The position numbers and the translations under genes were made by a program. A DNA stretch of 64,000 nucleotides from Actinobacteria bacterium casp-actino5 (GTDB lineage: Bacteria > Actinomycetota > Acidimicrobiia > Acidimicrobiales > Ilumatobacteraceae): contig LFFE01000024.1 in the NCBI GenBank assembly GCA_001510385.1, positions 1 to 64,000 on the forward strand, written 5' to 3'. The notes under the pieces were generated by a model, which saw only the letters and a list, made by a program, of their open reading frames with translations, was not told where the DNA came from and made no database searches. Every line of letters begins with the position of its first letter. The first letter of the stretch is position 1. Below are positions 44,726-52,189 of this stretch, piece by piece.

Positions 44726-46159
44726 CTACCCCCCAATGTGTCCCCAGGGAAATGCCTGTTCCAATTGTGCTGCAAGGCTGATGAGCAGGTCATCTCGGCC
44801 GTAGTCGGCAACAAACTGCACGCCGACCGGCAAACCGTTCCCCGCCATGTGCAGCGGCAAACTGATTGCCGGCTGGCCGGTTGTGTTAAACGGAGGGGTA
44901 AATGGGATCCACTCCGCGGCCCTTCGCATTGGATCCATTGGTCGCTCAGGGTTGTTGTCGTGCTCGCCGATCTTCGGTGGGGTTTCACCGAGTGTCGGGG
45001 TAACAAGAATGTCAAAACCATCGGCCCACCACTGCAGACATTCACGTCGATAGGTCGCAACTCCGGCAAGGGCGCTTGCGTAGTCGACTCCGGACATGTT
45101 TTGAGCAAACTCGGCCTGCACCCAGTTCATCAACTCAATATCCCCAGATGTGATGTCACGTCCAAGCATCTCCGAGAAGCTCTTCACGTTCATCGCAGCC
45201 CCAACTGCCCACAACGCCATAAAGCGGGAAACCGTGTTCGGATCAGACAGCACTTGCGGGAATGCGTACTCAACCGAGTGCCCAAGACTCTCGAGCATTC
45301 GCCCAGCGGACTCTGCGGCCGCAATGCAGTCATCACCGATGGTGCCGCCCCGAGGATGATGCGCCAGTACGCCAACACGAAGCACGCCAGGGTCACGGGT
45401 CAGCGCCTCTTCGTAGGTAATCGGTGATGCAGGAGCAATCACAGAGTCTCCGACACCCGGTCCCGCAACAGCATCGAGAAGCCTTGCTGTATCGCGTACA
45501 GAGTGAGAAACCGCAAGTTCGACTCCTAAGCCTGTTTCTGCACGATGCGGACCGGTGGAAATTCGTCCCTGAGATGTCTTTAGCCCAACCAACCCCGAAC
45601 ATGCAGCGGGAATTCTGATTGACCCTCCACCATCGGAAGCATGAGCCATCGGCACCATCCCTGAGGCAACTGCAGCGGCCGCTCCACCCGATGATCCACC
45701 GGGTGTGTGGTCGGTGTTCCACGGATTTCGTGTTGGACCCCACGCAGTGGGCTCGGTGACCGGCACGGTACCCATCTCAGGGCTGTTTGTTCTGCCGCAG
45801 ATAACAAGACCGGCTGCCTTAAAACGGCTCACGATTGTCGTGTCGACGGTCGAGTGATAATTCGCATTCTTCAATGCCAACGACCCATTCGACATTGGCA
45901 TACCCACCATGTGTGAATGAAGATCCTTCAACAAGAACGGGACACCTGTAAAAGGTCCATCGGGAAGGTCGGGTGATGAGGCAATATCACGCGCCGTATC
46001 GAACCACTTGTAGGTGAGAGCGTTGAGATCACCATCGAGCGACTCCATGCGTTCGATAGACGCATCGACAAGTTCAACGGCAGATACCTCGCCACGCGAG
46101 ACAAGTTCTGCCTGAGCGGTTGCGTCCATCCAACGGGTTTGCTGCGCAAGATCCTTCAT
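44726..46159 (-). CDS. Amidase-signature family enzyme (not obviously GatA)
   Basis: 477 residues. Amidase signature with the Ser-cisSer-Lys triad region: FLLKDLHSHMVGMPMSNGS (Lys), GGSSGGAAAAVASGMVPMAHASDGGGSIRIPAACSGLVGLK. Overall it resembles the acylamidase/6-aminohexanoate-cyclic-dimer hydrolase group; the GatA-specific N- and C-terminal features are not evident and no gatB or gatC is near. It probably hydrolyses a small amide. It lies next to tRNA-Glu but a terminator-like hairpin separates them. ATG start with a weak upstream signal. Confidence 0.85.
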   Translation of the reverse strand: MKDLAQQTRWMDATAQAELVSRGEVSAVELVDASIERMESLDGDLNALTYKWFDTARDIASSPDLPDGPFTGVPFLLKDLHSHMVGMPMSNGSLALKNANYHSTVDTTIVSRFKAAGLVICGRTNSPEMGTVPVTEPTAWGPTRNPWNTDHTPGGSSGGAAAAVASGMVPMAHASDGGGSIRIPAACSGLVGLKTSQGRISTGPHRAETGLGVELAVSHSVRDTARLLDAVAGPGVGDSVIAPASPITYEEALTRDPGVLRVGVLAHHPRGGTIGDDCIAAAESAGRMLESLGHSVEYAFPQVLSDPNTVSRFMALWAVGAAMNVKSFSEMLGRDITSGDIELMNWVQAEFAQNMSGVDYASALAGVATYRRECLQWWADGFDILVTPTLGETPPKIGEHDNNPERPMDPMRRAAEWIPFTPPFNTTGQPAISLPLHMAGNGLPVGVQFVADYGRDDLLISLAAQLEQAFPWGHIGG

Positions 46160-46226
46160 GTGCTTTGCGTATCACATTTATGACAAAGCAGAGTTCAGCG
46201 GGGCAGACCAAGATAAAAACTGAAAC

Positions 46227-46250
46227 TGGGCCACCCGTGAGGGTGACCCA
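46227..46250 (-). terminator. Rho-independent terminator of the gltX-ydcF-tRNA unit
   Basis: A 10-bp stem with one mismatch and a four-base loop; on the minus strand it is followed by GTTTCAGTTTTTATC. It begins 26 bases past the 3' end of tRNA-Glu, the expected place to end the tRNA transcript. Confidence 0.7.
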
Positions 46251-46275
46251 GAAACGTGTTCGGCGATTGCCGACT

Positions 46276-46351
46276 TGGCAGCCCGTACGGGATTCGAACC
46301 CGTGCCGCCACCTTGAGAGGGTGGTGTCCTAGGCCACTAGACGAACGGGCC
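46276..46351 (-). tRNA. tRNA-Glu (anticodon CTC)
   Basis: Folds as a full cloverleaf on the minus strand: acceptor GGCCCGT/ACGGGCT with discriminator G, anticodon stem CCACC/GGTGG with loop CTCTCAA (anticodon CTC at 46315-46317), T-arm around GGTTCGAATCC, and an encoded CCA at the 3' end. Reads GAG codons. Downstream of tRNA-Gln and gltX on the same strand. Confidence 0.96.
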
Positions 46352-46406
46352 AAGTAGCCGCGCAAACGCTATCAGCCACGAAAGACGACGACACTCCGAG
46401 AAATGG

Positions 46407-46436
46407 CGATGGCCGGTCAAAAATGACCGGCCATCG
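46407..46436 (-). terminator. Strong perfect hairpin between tRNA-Gln and tRNA-Glu
   Basis: 13-bp perfect arms around four bases (AAAA on the + strand, TTTT in the minus-strand transcript). It begins three bases past the CCA of tRNA-Gln. U-tract after the stem is weak (CCATTTC), so it may be a leaky terminator or an RNase processing/protection signal. Confidence 0.55.
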
Positions 46437-46439
46437 AAG

Positions 46440-46514
46440 TGGTTGGGGTGCAGGGACTTGAACCCCGAATAGCAGAACCAGAAACTGCTGTGTTGCCAAT
46501 TACACCACACCCCA
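46440..46514 (-). tRNA. tRNA-Gln (anticodon CTG)
   Basis: Minus-strand cloverleaf: acceptor TGGGGTG/CACCCCA with discriminator A and encoded CCA. Anticodon loop TTCTGGT (anticodon CTG at 46479-46481) on stem GCAGT/TCTGC, whose last pair is U-U. T-arm GGGGTTCAAGTCCC. The weak U1-A72 pair is the known bacterial tRNA-Gln identity feature. Reads CAG codons. Confidence 0.95.
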
Positions 46515-46571
46515 TTGGGCAACAGGATTGTATCGCTCGGCTCGTTTGAGCCAACCCCAACCCACCCAGAC

Positions 46572-47183
46572 TCAACCCCGCCCGCTGATCTGTTCGAACC
46601 CAATGATTCTGCCGACGGCCACACCAGCTGTTTCGACGAGATGGCGGCGAACAGATGTGAGACCACTGACGACTGAATGTTGAACTGGCGCCACTCCGAC
46701 AACATTGATTCCCGATCGTCTTGCAATGAGAGATGCCCGCATCGCATGGTACGGGTCGGTCACGATCACAACTGAGGAAATCTCATAGCGCTCAACAAGT
46801 TCGGCGACTCCCTGCAATGATTCCCACGTCGTTGTTCCCTGATCTTCGAACAAGATGCTTGATTCAGGAACTCCGCTCTCAACCGCAACGTTCATCGACG
46901 TTTCGGCCTCGGTAAACCTGTCACCCTCTTGTTGCCCACCAGTCACGATGAAGTACTGCGGCGTCTGTTGTCGCCACAGTTCAATGGCAGTCGCTAGCCG
47001 TCCCTCTAGTTGTGGAGATGGCCGACCGTCGTATTGGGCGGCGCCCATGACGACGACAGCATCAGCGGCGGGGGTGACCTCCTGCCGACCGGCAACTACG
47101 ACCTGAACAAAAGTGACAAGGAAATACAGGCCAATGACGGCGAAGAGCCAGAACGAGAACCGTCGCAACGATCGACCTGTCAC
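46572..47183 (-). CDS. DUF218 (YdcF/SanA-like) membrane-anchored protein
   Basis: 203 residues: an N-terminal membrane helix (about 9-31), then the DUF218 pattern ADAVVVMGAAQYDGRPSPQLEGRLATAIEL, YFIVTGGQQEGDRFTEAE, LFEDQGTTTWESL and VVIVTDPYHAMRASLIARRSG. The family includes SanA and YdcF, linked to envelope integrity; biochemical role unsettled. GTG start overlaps the gltX stop (GTGA, 47180-47183), so it is translated with gltX; two tRNA genes follow. Confidence 0.88.
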   Translation of the reverse strand: MTGRSLRRFSFWLFAVIGLYFLVTFVQVVVAGRQEVTPAADAVVVMGAAQYDGRPSPQLEGRLATAIELWRQQTPQYFIVTGGQQEGDRFTEAETSMNVAVESGVPESSILFEDQGTTTWESLQGVAELVERYEISSVVIVTDPYHAMRASLIARRSGINVVGVAPVQHSVVSGLTSVRRHLVETAGVAVGRIIGFEQISGRG

Positions 47184-48571
47184 GTCGAAATACGACCCCT
47201 TGCGTGGCGCAGACGACTCAAGGTTTCGGATTGCCCGATCACTTCGAGAGATTCGAATAATGGCGGGCCAACCGTTCGTCCCGTTACGGCGACACGCACG
47301 GGCGCTTGAGCCTTGCCAAGTTTGAGACCGAACGGCTCCATGATGTGCTCCAAGATCGCCTTCAGGTTGTCGGCCTGCCAGTTATCGACCGCGGAGTATC
47401 TGAGAATTGACTCGTCGAGGAGTGGGGCCGCCACATCTGTTGTCATCACCTTGTCCCAAGAGGCCTCGTCATATTCGACACCGTTGAAGATGAAATCAAC
47501 AACTCCTGAAACCTCTGAGAAGGTGACGAGTCTCGGCTGCACATGAGGGGCAATCGCAGCAAATGTTGCGCGATCCCAGTCGTCTGGCAACCACGGGTCA
47601 CAGGCGGCGGCGAACTCATCCTCTGACATCATGCGGATGTATTCACCGTTAAACGCCGCAAGTTTCTTTACGTCAAAAAACGCCGGTGACAAATTGACGT
47701 CACCCAATGCAAAGAGTGAGGTGATCTCGTCCCACGGAAGAATCTCTCGGTCGTCACCAGCGGACCACCCGAGCGTCATCAAATAATTCACCATTGCGTC
47801 AGACAGAATTCCCTCATCGCGATACTGCTCGAGCGCCACCTTGTCTCTGCGTTTCGATAGTTTCTTGCGTTGTTCGTTAACGAGGACCGGCACATGCCCC
47901 CAGACAGGAGGCTCTCGGTCAAGAGCAGTCCAAATCATCTGTTGTTTTGGCGTATTTGGTAAATGTTCCTCCGCACGGATCACATTGGTGATACCCATCG
48001 ACATGTCGTCGACGACGTTCGCAAGGTTAAACACCGGTGTCCCATTGCTCCGCACCAGCACAAAATCTTCAATCACCGAGTGATCAAATTCGACATCCCC
48101 GCGAACTTGATCTCGAACAATCGTGCTGCCCTCAGGAACCTTAAAGCGAAGTACCCGGCCCGGCCCAGGTTCAAGCCCAAGGTCCCGGGACCATCCGTTG
48201 TAACCGGTTACCCCTTCTGCCTTCGCCCGCTGTGCAATATCATCTGGCGACATTTCGCAGTAGTACGCGTAACCATTCTCAAACAGCCGATCCGCCGCAC
48301 GTAAGTGTTCATCGGCGTAGGAGCTCTGGAAGTACGGACCCTCAAAAGTTGGGCTCGAGGAATCAATTCCAAGCCACTCAAGGGCCGAGAGAATCCCATC
48401 AGTCCATTCAGGTCGGTTGCGAGCCTCATCGGTGTCTTCAATGCGGAGAACAAATGTGCCACCAGTTGACGTAGCAAGCGCCCAATTAAACAACGCAGTC
48501 CGAGCCCCACCAACATGAAAGTACCCAGTCGGAGATGGAGCGAATCGAAAGCGTGGCCCTGAAGAATTCAT
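47180..48571 (-). CDS. gltX: Glutamyl-tRNA synthetase
   Basis: 463 residues. RFAPSPTGYFHVGGARTALFNW (HIGH-equivalent HVGG at about 19-22), RIEDTDEARNRPEW, DFVLVRSNGTPVFNLANVVDDMSMGITNVIRAEEHLPNTPKQ, and KLSKRRDKVALEQY near residue 238. Charges tRNA-Glu with glutamate. With a separate GlnRS in the window it would be expected to be a discriminating enzyme, but this cannot be read by eye. Head of the gltX-ydcF-tRNA-Gln-tRNA-Glu unit. Confidence 0.96.
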   Translation of the reverse strand: MNSSGPRFRFAPSPTGYFHVGGARTALFNWALATSTGGTFVLRIEDTDEARNRPEWTDGILSALEWLGIDSSSPTFEGPYFQSSYADEHLRAADRLFENGYAYYCEMSPDDIAQRAKAEGVTGYNGWSRDLGLEPGPGRVLRFKVPEGSTIVRDQVRGDVEFDHSVIEDFVLVRSNGTPVFNLANVVDDMSMGITNVIRAEEHLPNTPKQQMIWTALDREPPVWGHVPVLVNEQRKKLSKRRDKVALEQYRDEGILSDAMVNYLMTLGWSAGDDREILPWDEITSLFALGDVNLSPAFFDVKKLAAFNGEYIRMMSEDEFAAACDPWLPDDWDRATFAAIAPHVQPRLVTFSEVSGVVDFIFNGVEYDEASWDKVMTTDVAAPLLDESILRYSAVDNWQADNLKAILEHIMEPFGLKLGKAQAPVRVAVTGRTVGPPLFESLEVIGQSETLSRLRHARGRIST

Positions 48572-48619
48572 TACTTCAAGACGCTACCGGCACGGTGTTG
48601 CTCCATCGCCTCACCCGAT

Positions 48620-48625
48620 TACCAT
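48620..48625 (+). promoter_or_regulatory. Putative promoter (-10 TACCAT) of the VIT-family gene
   Basis: TACCAT ends seven bases before the ATG at 48633; TTGCTC 16 bases upstream is a reasonable -35. Confidence 0.5.
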
Positions 48626-48632
48626 CGAGGGT

Positions 48633-49340
48633 ATGGCCGCTCTAGCTTCCCATGAAGACCACCGCTCAGTATCTGGCGGACTGGCTCGAGCTTCAGTTTT
48701 TGGCATCAACGACGGCCTTGTCTCAAATGTCTCTTTGATTCTCGGATTCGCAGCAAGCGGTGTCGACTCGACCATCGTGCGACTTGCCGGGCTTGCAGGA
48801 GCCGTGGCAGGCGCCATTTCGATGGCCGCCGGCGAATGGGTGAGCATCTCTGCGCAAAACGATCTCGTGCGGCGCGAACTTGACATTGAATTGCGCGAGC
48901 TTCAACACAACACCGAGCATGAAACTGCCGAGCTTGCCGCGATTTACGAGGGTCACGGAATGGAACCCAGTAGTGCTGCCCAAGCTGCAGCAGAGGTGAT
49001 GCGATCCCCGTCGGACGCTCTGGCAGTGCACGCCCGGGAAGAATTTGGCGTGGACCCGGGCTCATTGCCATCCGCACTCCAAGCGGCGGTGCTTTCCTTG
49101 GTCTCGTTTATCGTCGGTGCCTTACTGCCCCTCATTCCTTGGTTCATTGGGTCAGGAACTGCCGCAACCATCTCGTCGCTTGCCATTGGCACCACCGCAG
49201 CCGGCATTGTCGGTGCCGTGGTTGGAAAATTTGCCGAACGTCCTCTCGCATGGGCGGCGATCCGCCAAGTCCTCATCGTGCTCGTCGCCTGCGGTGCGAC
49301 CTACCTCATCGGCCAGATATTTGGCATCACGCTGAGCTAA
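48633..49340 (+). CDS. VIT1/CCC1-family metal (Fe2+/Mn2+) transporter
   Basis: 235 residues: ASVFGINDGLVSNVSLILGFAASGV, GAVAGAISMAAGEWVSISAQNDLVRRELDIE, a central soluble helical region with REEFGVDPGSLPSAL, and two C-terminal helices. This is the bacterial VIT/CCC1 form that exports or stores iron or manganese in exchange for protons. Five membrane helices are visible. The central region is shorter than in the ferritin-like fused form. Divergent from gltX. Confidence 0.9.
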   Translation: MAALASHEDHRSVSGGLARASVFGINDGLVSNVSLILGFAASGVDSTIVRLAGLAGAVAGAISMAAGEWVSISAQNDLVRRELDIELRELQHNTEHETAELAAIYEGHGMEPSSAAQAAAEVMRSPSDALAVHAREEFGVDPGSLPSALQAAVLSLVSFIVGALLPLIPWFIGSGTAATISSLAIGTTAAGIVGAVVGKFAERPLAWAAIRQVLIVLVACGATYLIGQIFGITLS

Positions 49341-49396
49341 CCAAAAGCCAAATCTCCTCGCTCAGTCACTTCGCGACGCACCCAACATGGTGAGAT

Positions 49397-49771
49397 GTGT
49401 CTGTGACGCAACTCAATGTGCTTGGAACCGAGCTAGAAGAATGTTCGATTGACCCCCTGACCGGGTATCGGCGAACCGGATGCTGTGACAACTTTGGTGA
49501 CGACCCTGGGATGCATGTCATTTGTTGCGTTGTGACCGATGACTTTCTTGCATTCTCAGCAAGTTGCGGGAATGACCTGTCAACCCCAATGCCAATGTAC
49601 GGATTTCCAGGGCTTCGCTCCGGTGACCGCTGGTGCGTATGTGCCTCTCGATGGGTCGAGGCCTATGAAGCTGGACACGCCTGCCAGATTGTTCTCGCCG
49701 CAACACATATGTCAGCTCTCGAGTACGTCGATCTTGACGTCTTGAAAGCTCACGCCGCCGATCCCGTATAG
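49397..49771 (+). CDS. DUF2237-family protein
   Basis: 124 residues. NVLGTELEECSIDPLTGYRRTGCCD, DPGMHVICCVVTDDFLAFSASCGNDLSTPMP and FPGLRSGDRWCVCASRWVEAYEAG are the hallmark blocks of the DUF2237 (COG3651) family, whose function is unknown; the conserved Cys and Asp residues may bind a metal. GTG start. Ends three bases before the convergent FAD oxidase gene. Confidence 0.9.
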   Translation: MSVTQLNVLGTELEECSIDPLTGYRRTGCCDNFGDDPGMHVICCVVTDDFLAFSASCGNDLSTPMPMYGFPGLRSGDRWCVCASRWVEAYEAGHACQIVLAATHMSALEYVDLDVLKAHAADPV

Positions 49772-49774
49772 CGG

Positions 49775-51136
49775 CTACGAAAAGATCACTGCCGGGTTCA
49801 AAATTCCATCTGGATCACAGACCGACTTCAGTCCTCGCATCAGTTGTAGTTCTGCTGTTGAACGTTGCAACGGCAGATACTTTGCCTTTGCGGTTCCGAC
49901 TCCGTGTTCAGCGCTGATGGACCCGTTCATTGAGATCACTAACTCGTAGATCGACCTGTCAAGGAAGTCATCTCCAGTGAGTCCGGTGATGTTCACATGA
50001 AGGTTGCCATCACCGACATGGCCGAACATCCAGGTAGACGCCTCGGGAGCGCTGGCAGCGATGTGATGCTGAACCGCCTTCGTGAACTCTGCCAGCCGGT
50101 CATGGGGAAGAGTGACGTCGAACTTGTGCGGCACCCCGACACGATTGATCGCCGTTGTGTGATCGTCGCGCAACCGCCATAGCAATTGACGCTGACGCTC
50201 ATCGGCAGCGAGGGCGGTATCGACAACACCTGCTAACTCAGAAACATGTTGAACAAAATCGTCAAGGGCATCGTCATCTGAAGCCGATTCGACAAGCAAG
50301 AACACTGGGAAACCGAGGTCAAGTGGGGGGCTGAGTTCAAACTCATCGCAGACGAGTTGAACCCCCTGTGACAGCATTAACTCGGCGGCTTCAAGGCCGG
50401 GGAGAGCAATTCTGAGTCGAGCAGTTGCCTCAACTGCAGCCTCGATGGTGTCAAATGCGAGTAGTGCAGTGTGACGAAACGCTTGTTGAGGAATGAGTCG
50501 AAGGCGAGCTTTTGTGATTACTCCGAGTGTTCCTTCTGAACCGCACATCATGTCAGGAATTGAATACCCAGTGTTGTTCTTCACGAGGCCTGACATGAGA
50601 TCAATGACCTCGCCGGTTCCTAGGACAACCTCAATTCCAATGAGTTGTGAGCGGGTCATTCCGTGCCGGAGCACGTTCAGGCCACCAGCATTCGTCGCAA
50701 TTGTTCCCCCGACGGTCGCTGACCCGCGCCCCCCAAAGTCAACGCCGTAACGGAGTCCGCTCGCTGCAGCTGCGGTCTGCAGTTGCTCGATAGTGACGCC
50801 GGCTTCCGCTGTCACCTGCAGAGCGAGCTCGTCGACCTCACCAATCGAAGTGAGCCGCTGCAGGCTCACCACGATCTCTCCGTTCAACGGAACGCTGCCA
50901 CCGACCATTCCGGTATTTCCTCCCTGAGGAACCACGGCAATTGCGTGCTCGCGGCAGATGTGGATTACCCCAGCAACCTCACTCGTTGTGCCCGGGCGAA
51001 CCACGGCCGGCGTCGAACCGACATAGCGGCCCGTCCAATCGACAACAAAACCAGCCGTGTCATCACCGGCCACGACATGTTGGTCTCCAATGAGTTGCCG
51101 AATGGCGCTCAGGGCAACATCAATAGCCATTGACAT
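49775..51136 (-). CDS. FAD-linked 2-hydroxyacid oxidoreductase (D-2-hydroxyglutarate/GlcD-like)
   Basis: 453 residues. PCMH-type FAD domain: VRPGTTSEVAGVIHICREH, VVPQGGNTGMVGG, GGRGSATVGGTIATNAGGLNVLRHGMTR, GSEGTLGVITKA. The C-terminal domain has FGHVGDGNLHVNI and SAEHGVGTAK. It oxidises D-2-hydroxyacids (D-lactate, D-2-hydroxyglutarate or glycolate type). Last gene of an apparent cimA-unknown-bcp-FAD oxidase operon (gaps of 9, 33 and 15 bases). Confidence 0.88.
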   Translation of the reverse strand: MSMAIDVALSAIRQLIGDQHVVAGDDTAGFVVDWTGRYVGSTPAVVRPGTTSEVAGVIHICREHAIAVVPQGGNTGMVGGSVPLNGEIVVSLQRLTSIGEVDELALQVTAEAGVTIEQLQTAAAASGLRYGVDFGGRGSATVGGTIATNAGGLNVLRHGMTRSQLIGIEVVLGTGEVIDLMSGLVKNNTGYSIPDMMCGSEGTLGVITKARLRLIPQQAFRHTALLAFDTIEAAVEATARLRIALPGLEAAELMLSQGVQLVCDEFELSPPLDLGFPVFLLVESASDDDALDDFVQHVSELAGVVDTALAADERQRQLLWRLRDDHTTAINRVGVPHKFDVTLPHDRLAEFTKAVQHHIAASAPEASTWMFGHVGDGNLHVNITGLTGDDFLDRSIYELVISMNGSISAEHGVGTAKAKYLPLQRSTAELQLMRGLKSVCDPDGILNPAVIFS

Positions 51137-51151
51137 TACGAACCAGCAGAA

Positions 51152-51601
51152 TTAGCCAAGGGCTTTCAAAAGTTCAGTGGGAGTGTCTTTTGGGCTGATC
51201 TTCGGCCAGGCGCGTTCGACTCTTCCTTTTTCATCGATAAGAAATGATGAGCGTTGCACTCCCATGTACTTGCGCCCATACATCGACTTTTCCACCCACA
51301 CACCAAACTCCTCAGCCACGGCATGGTCCTCATCTGACAGGAGCGTGAACCCAAGCGAGTACTTGTCATCAAATTTTTTCAGTTTCGCTGGCGCATCGGG
51401 ACTGATACCAATGATGACGGTTTCCCCAATGTCACCGGCAATATCTCGAAGCCCGCACGACTGTGTGGTGCACCCTGGGGTGTCGGCCTTTGGGTAGAAG
51501 TAGATGAGAACCTTGCGTCCCTTCAACGACGAGAGCGCAACACTTTCACCGTTCTGATCTAACAGTTTGATCTTCGGCGCAGATGTTCCTTCTTCAATCA
51601 T
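51152..51601 (-). CDS. bcp: Thiol peroxidase of the BCP/PrxQ type
   Basis: 149 residues. FYPKADTPGCTTQSCGLRD holds the peroxidatic Cys and, five residues on, the resolving Cys of the Q-type peroxiredoxins. SDEDHAVAEEFGVW and RSSFLIDEKGRVERAW complete the pattern. It reduces peroxides using thioredoxin. Part of the cimA transcription unit by spacing. Confidence 0.93.
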   Translation of the reverse strand: MIEEGTSAPKIKLLDQNGESVALSSLKGRKVLIYFYPKADTPGCTTQSCGLRDIAGDIGETVIIGISPDAPAKLKKFDDKYSLGFTLLSDEDHAVAEEFGVWVEKSMYGRKYMGVQRSSFLIDEKGRVERAWPKISPKDTPTELLKALG

Positions 51602-51634
51602 GGCTTCACGTTAGACGGCCAGGTTGTCGATGTC

Positions 51635-52180
51635 TCAGGCGTGGTCAGCCTCGAATGCTGATGCCCCCGACAGGACCTTCCATTGCGCTGGGTACAGCAG
51701 CGAAATTTGTTCTGGTGTTGCCCGCAATGTTGTCTCGGGCACAGCGTCAACAATGGTTCTCGCCGCGCCGTAATGATGGCCAAGGTTGCGAACGCCTGAG
51801 AACACGCGCGAGCGAATTGCGACGAGTTCGACCGGAGGGTCGGTATCAAACCATCCCCAGATGGTGAGAGCAATCGTGAGGTCATGAATGACAGGTGCTC
51901 TACTCATCATCGATGCTCGACGGAGGGCGATTCCGATGCTGCCGTTAACTGCATCATCGATGTGCTCGCCGGTCTGTGTGCAGATGCGTGGTCGAAGATG
52001 ATGAGCAATTTTAAGAATGAAACCTTGGTCAGGTCCTGGGTAGCCAAGAGCGGGGCCCGTTGGTTGAAGGCCATCAATCTCTGCCAGCCGATCGGTCGTC
52101 CAAGCGTCTGGAACTACATCGGGTGATAGGTAATGCGGATCGCTACCGCGACGAGATGGGGCGAAACGTGGGGCAGCCAT
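51635..52180 (-). CDS. Conserved hypothetical protein in the cimA operon
   Basis: 181 residues, soluble, no signal peptide, membrane helix or motif I can name. Notable segments: AALGYPGPDQGFILKIAHHLRPRI-like middle part, HDLTIALTIWGWFD, and FSGVRNLGHHYGAARTIVDAVPE. It reads as helical with His/Arg clusters. It starts nine bases after cimA and ends 33 bases before bcp, so it is likely co-expressed. Codon use matches its neighbours and the strand is consistent, hence called real. Confidence 0.7.
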   Translation of the reverse strand: MAAPRFAPSRRGSDPHYLSPDVVPDAWTTDRLAEIDGLQPTGPALGYPGPDQGFILKIAHHLRPRICTQTGEHIDDAVNGSIGIALRRASMMSRAPVIHDLTIALTIWGWFDTDPPVELVAIRSRVFSGVRNLGHHYGAARTIVDAVPETTLRATPEQISLLYPAQWKVLSGASAFEADHA

Positions 52181-52189
52181 GACAATGTT

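Noticed and set aside
44657-45427. 256-codon plus-strand frame over the amidase gene
   Set aside because: Low-complexity His/Arg/Cys-rich translation, no motif; shadow of the amidase.
44726-46159. Amidase as GatA of the Gln-tRNA amidotransferase
   Set aside because: Amidase signature is present, but overall features fit other amidases and no gatB or gatC is adjacent.
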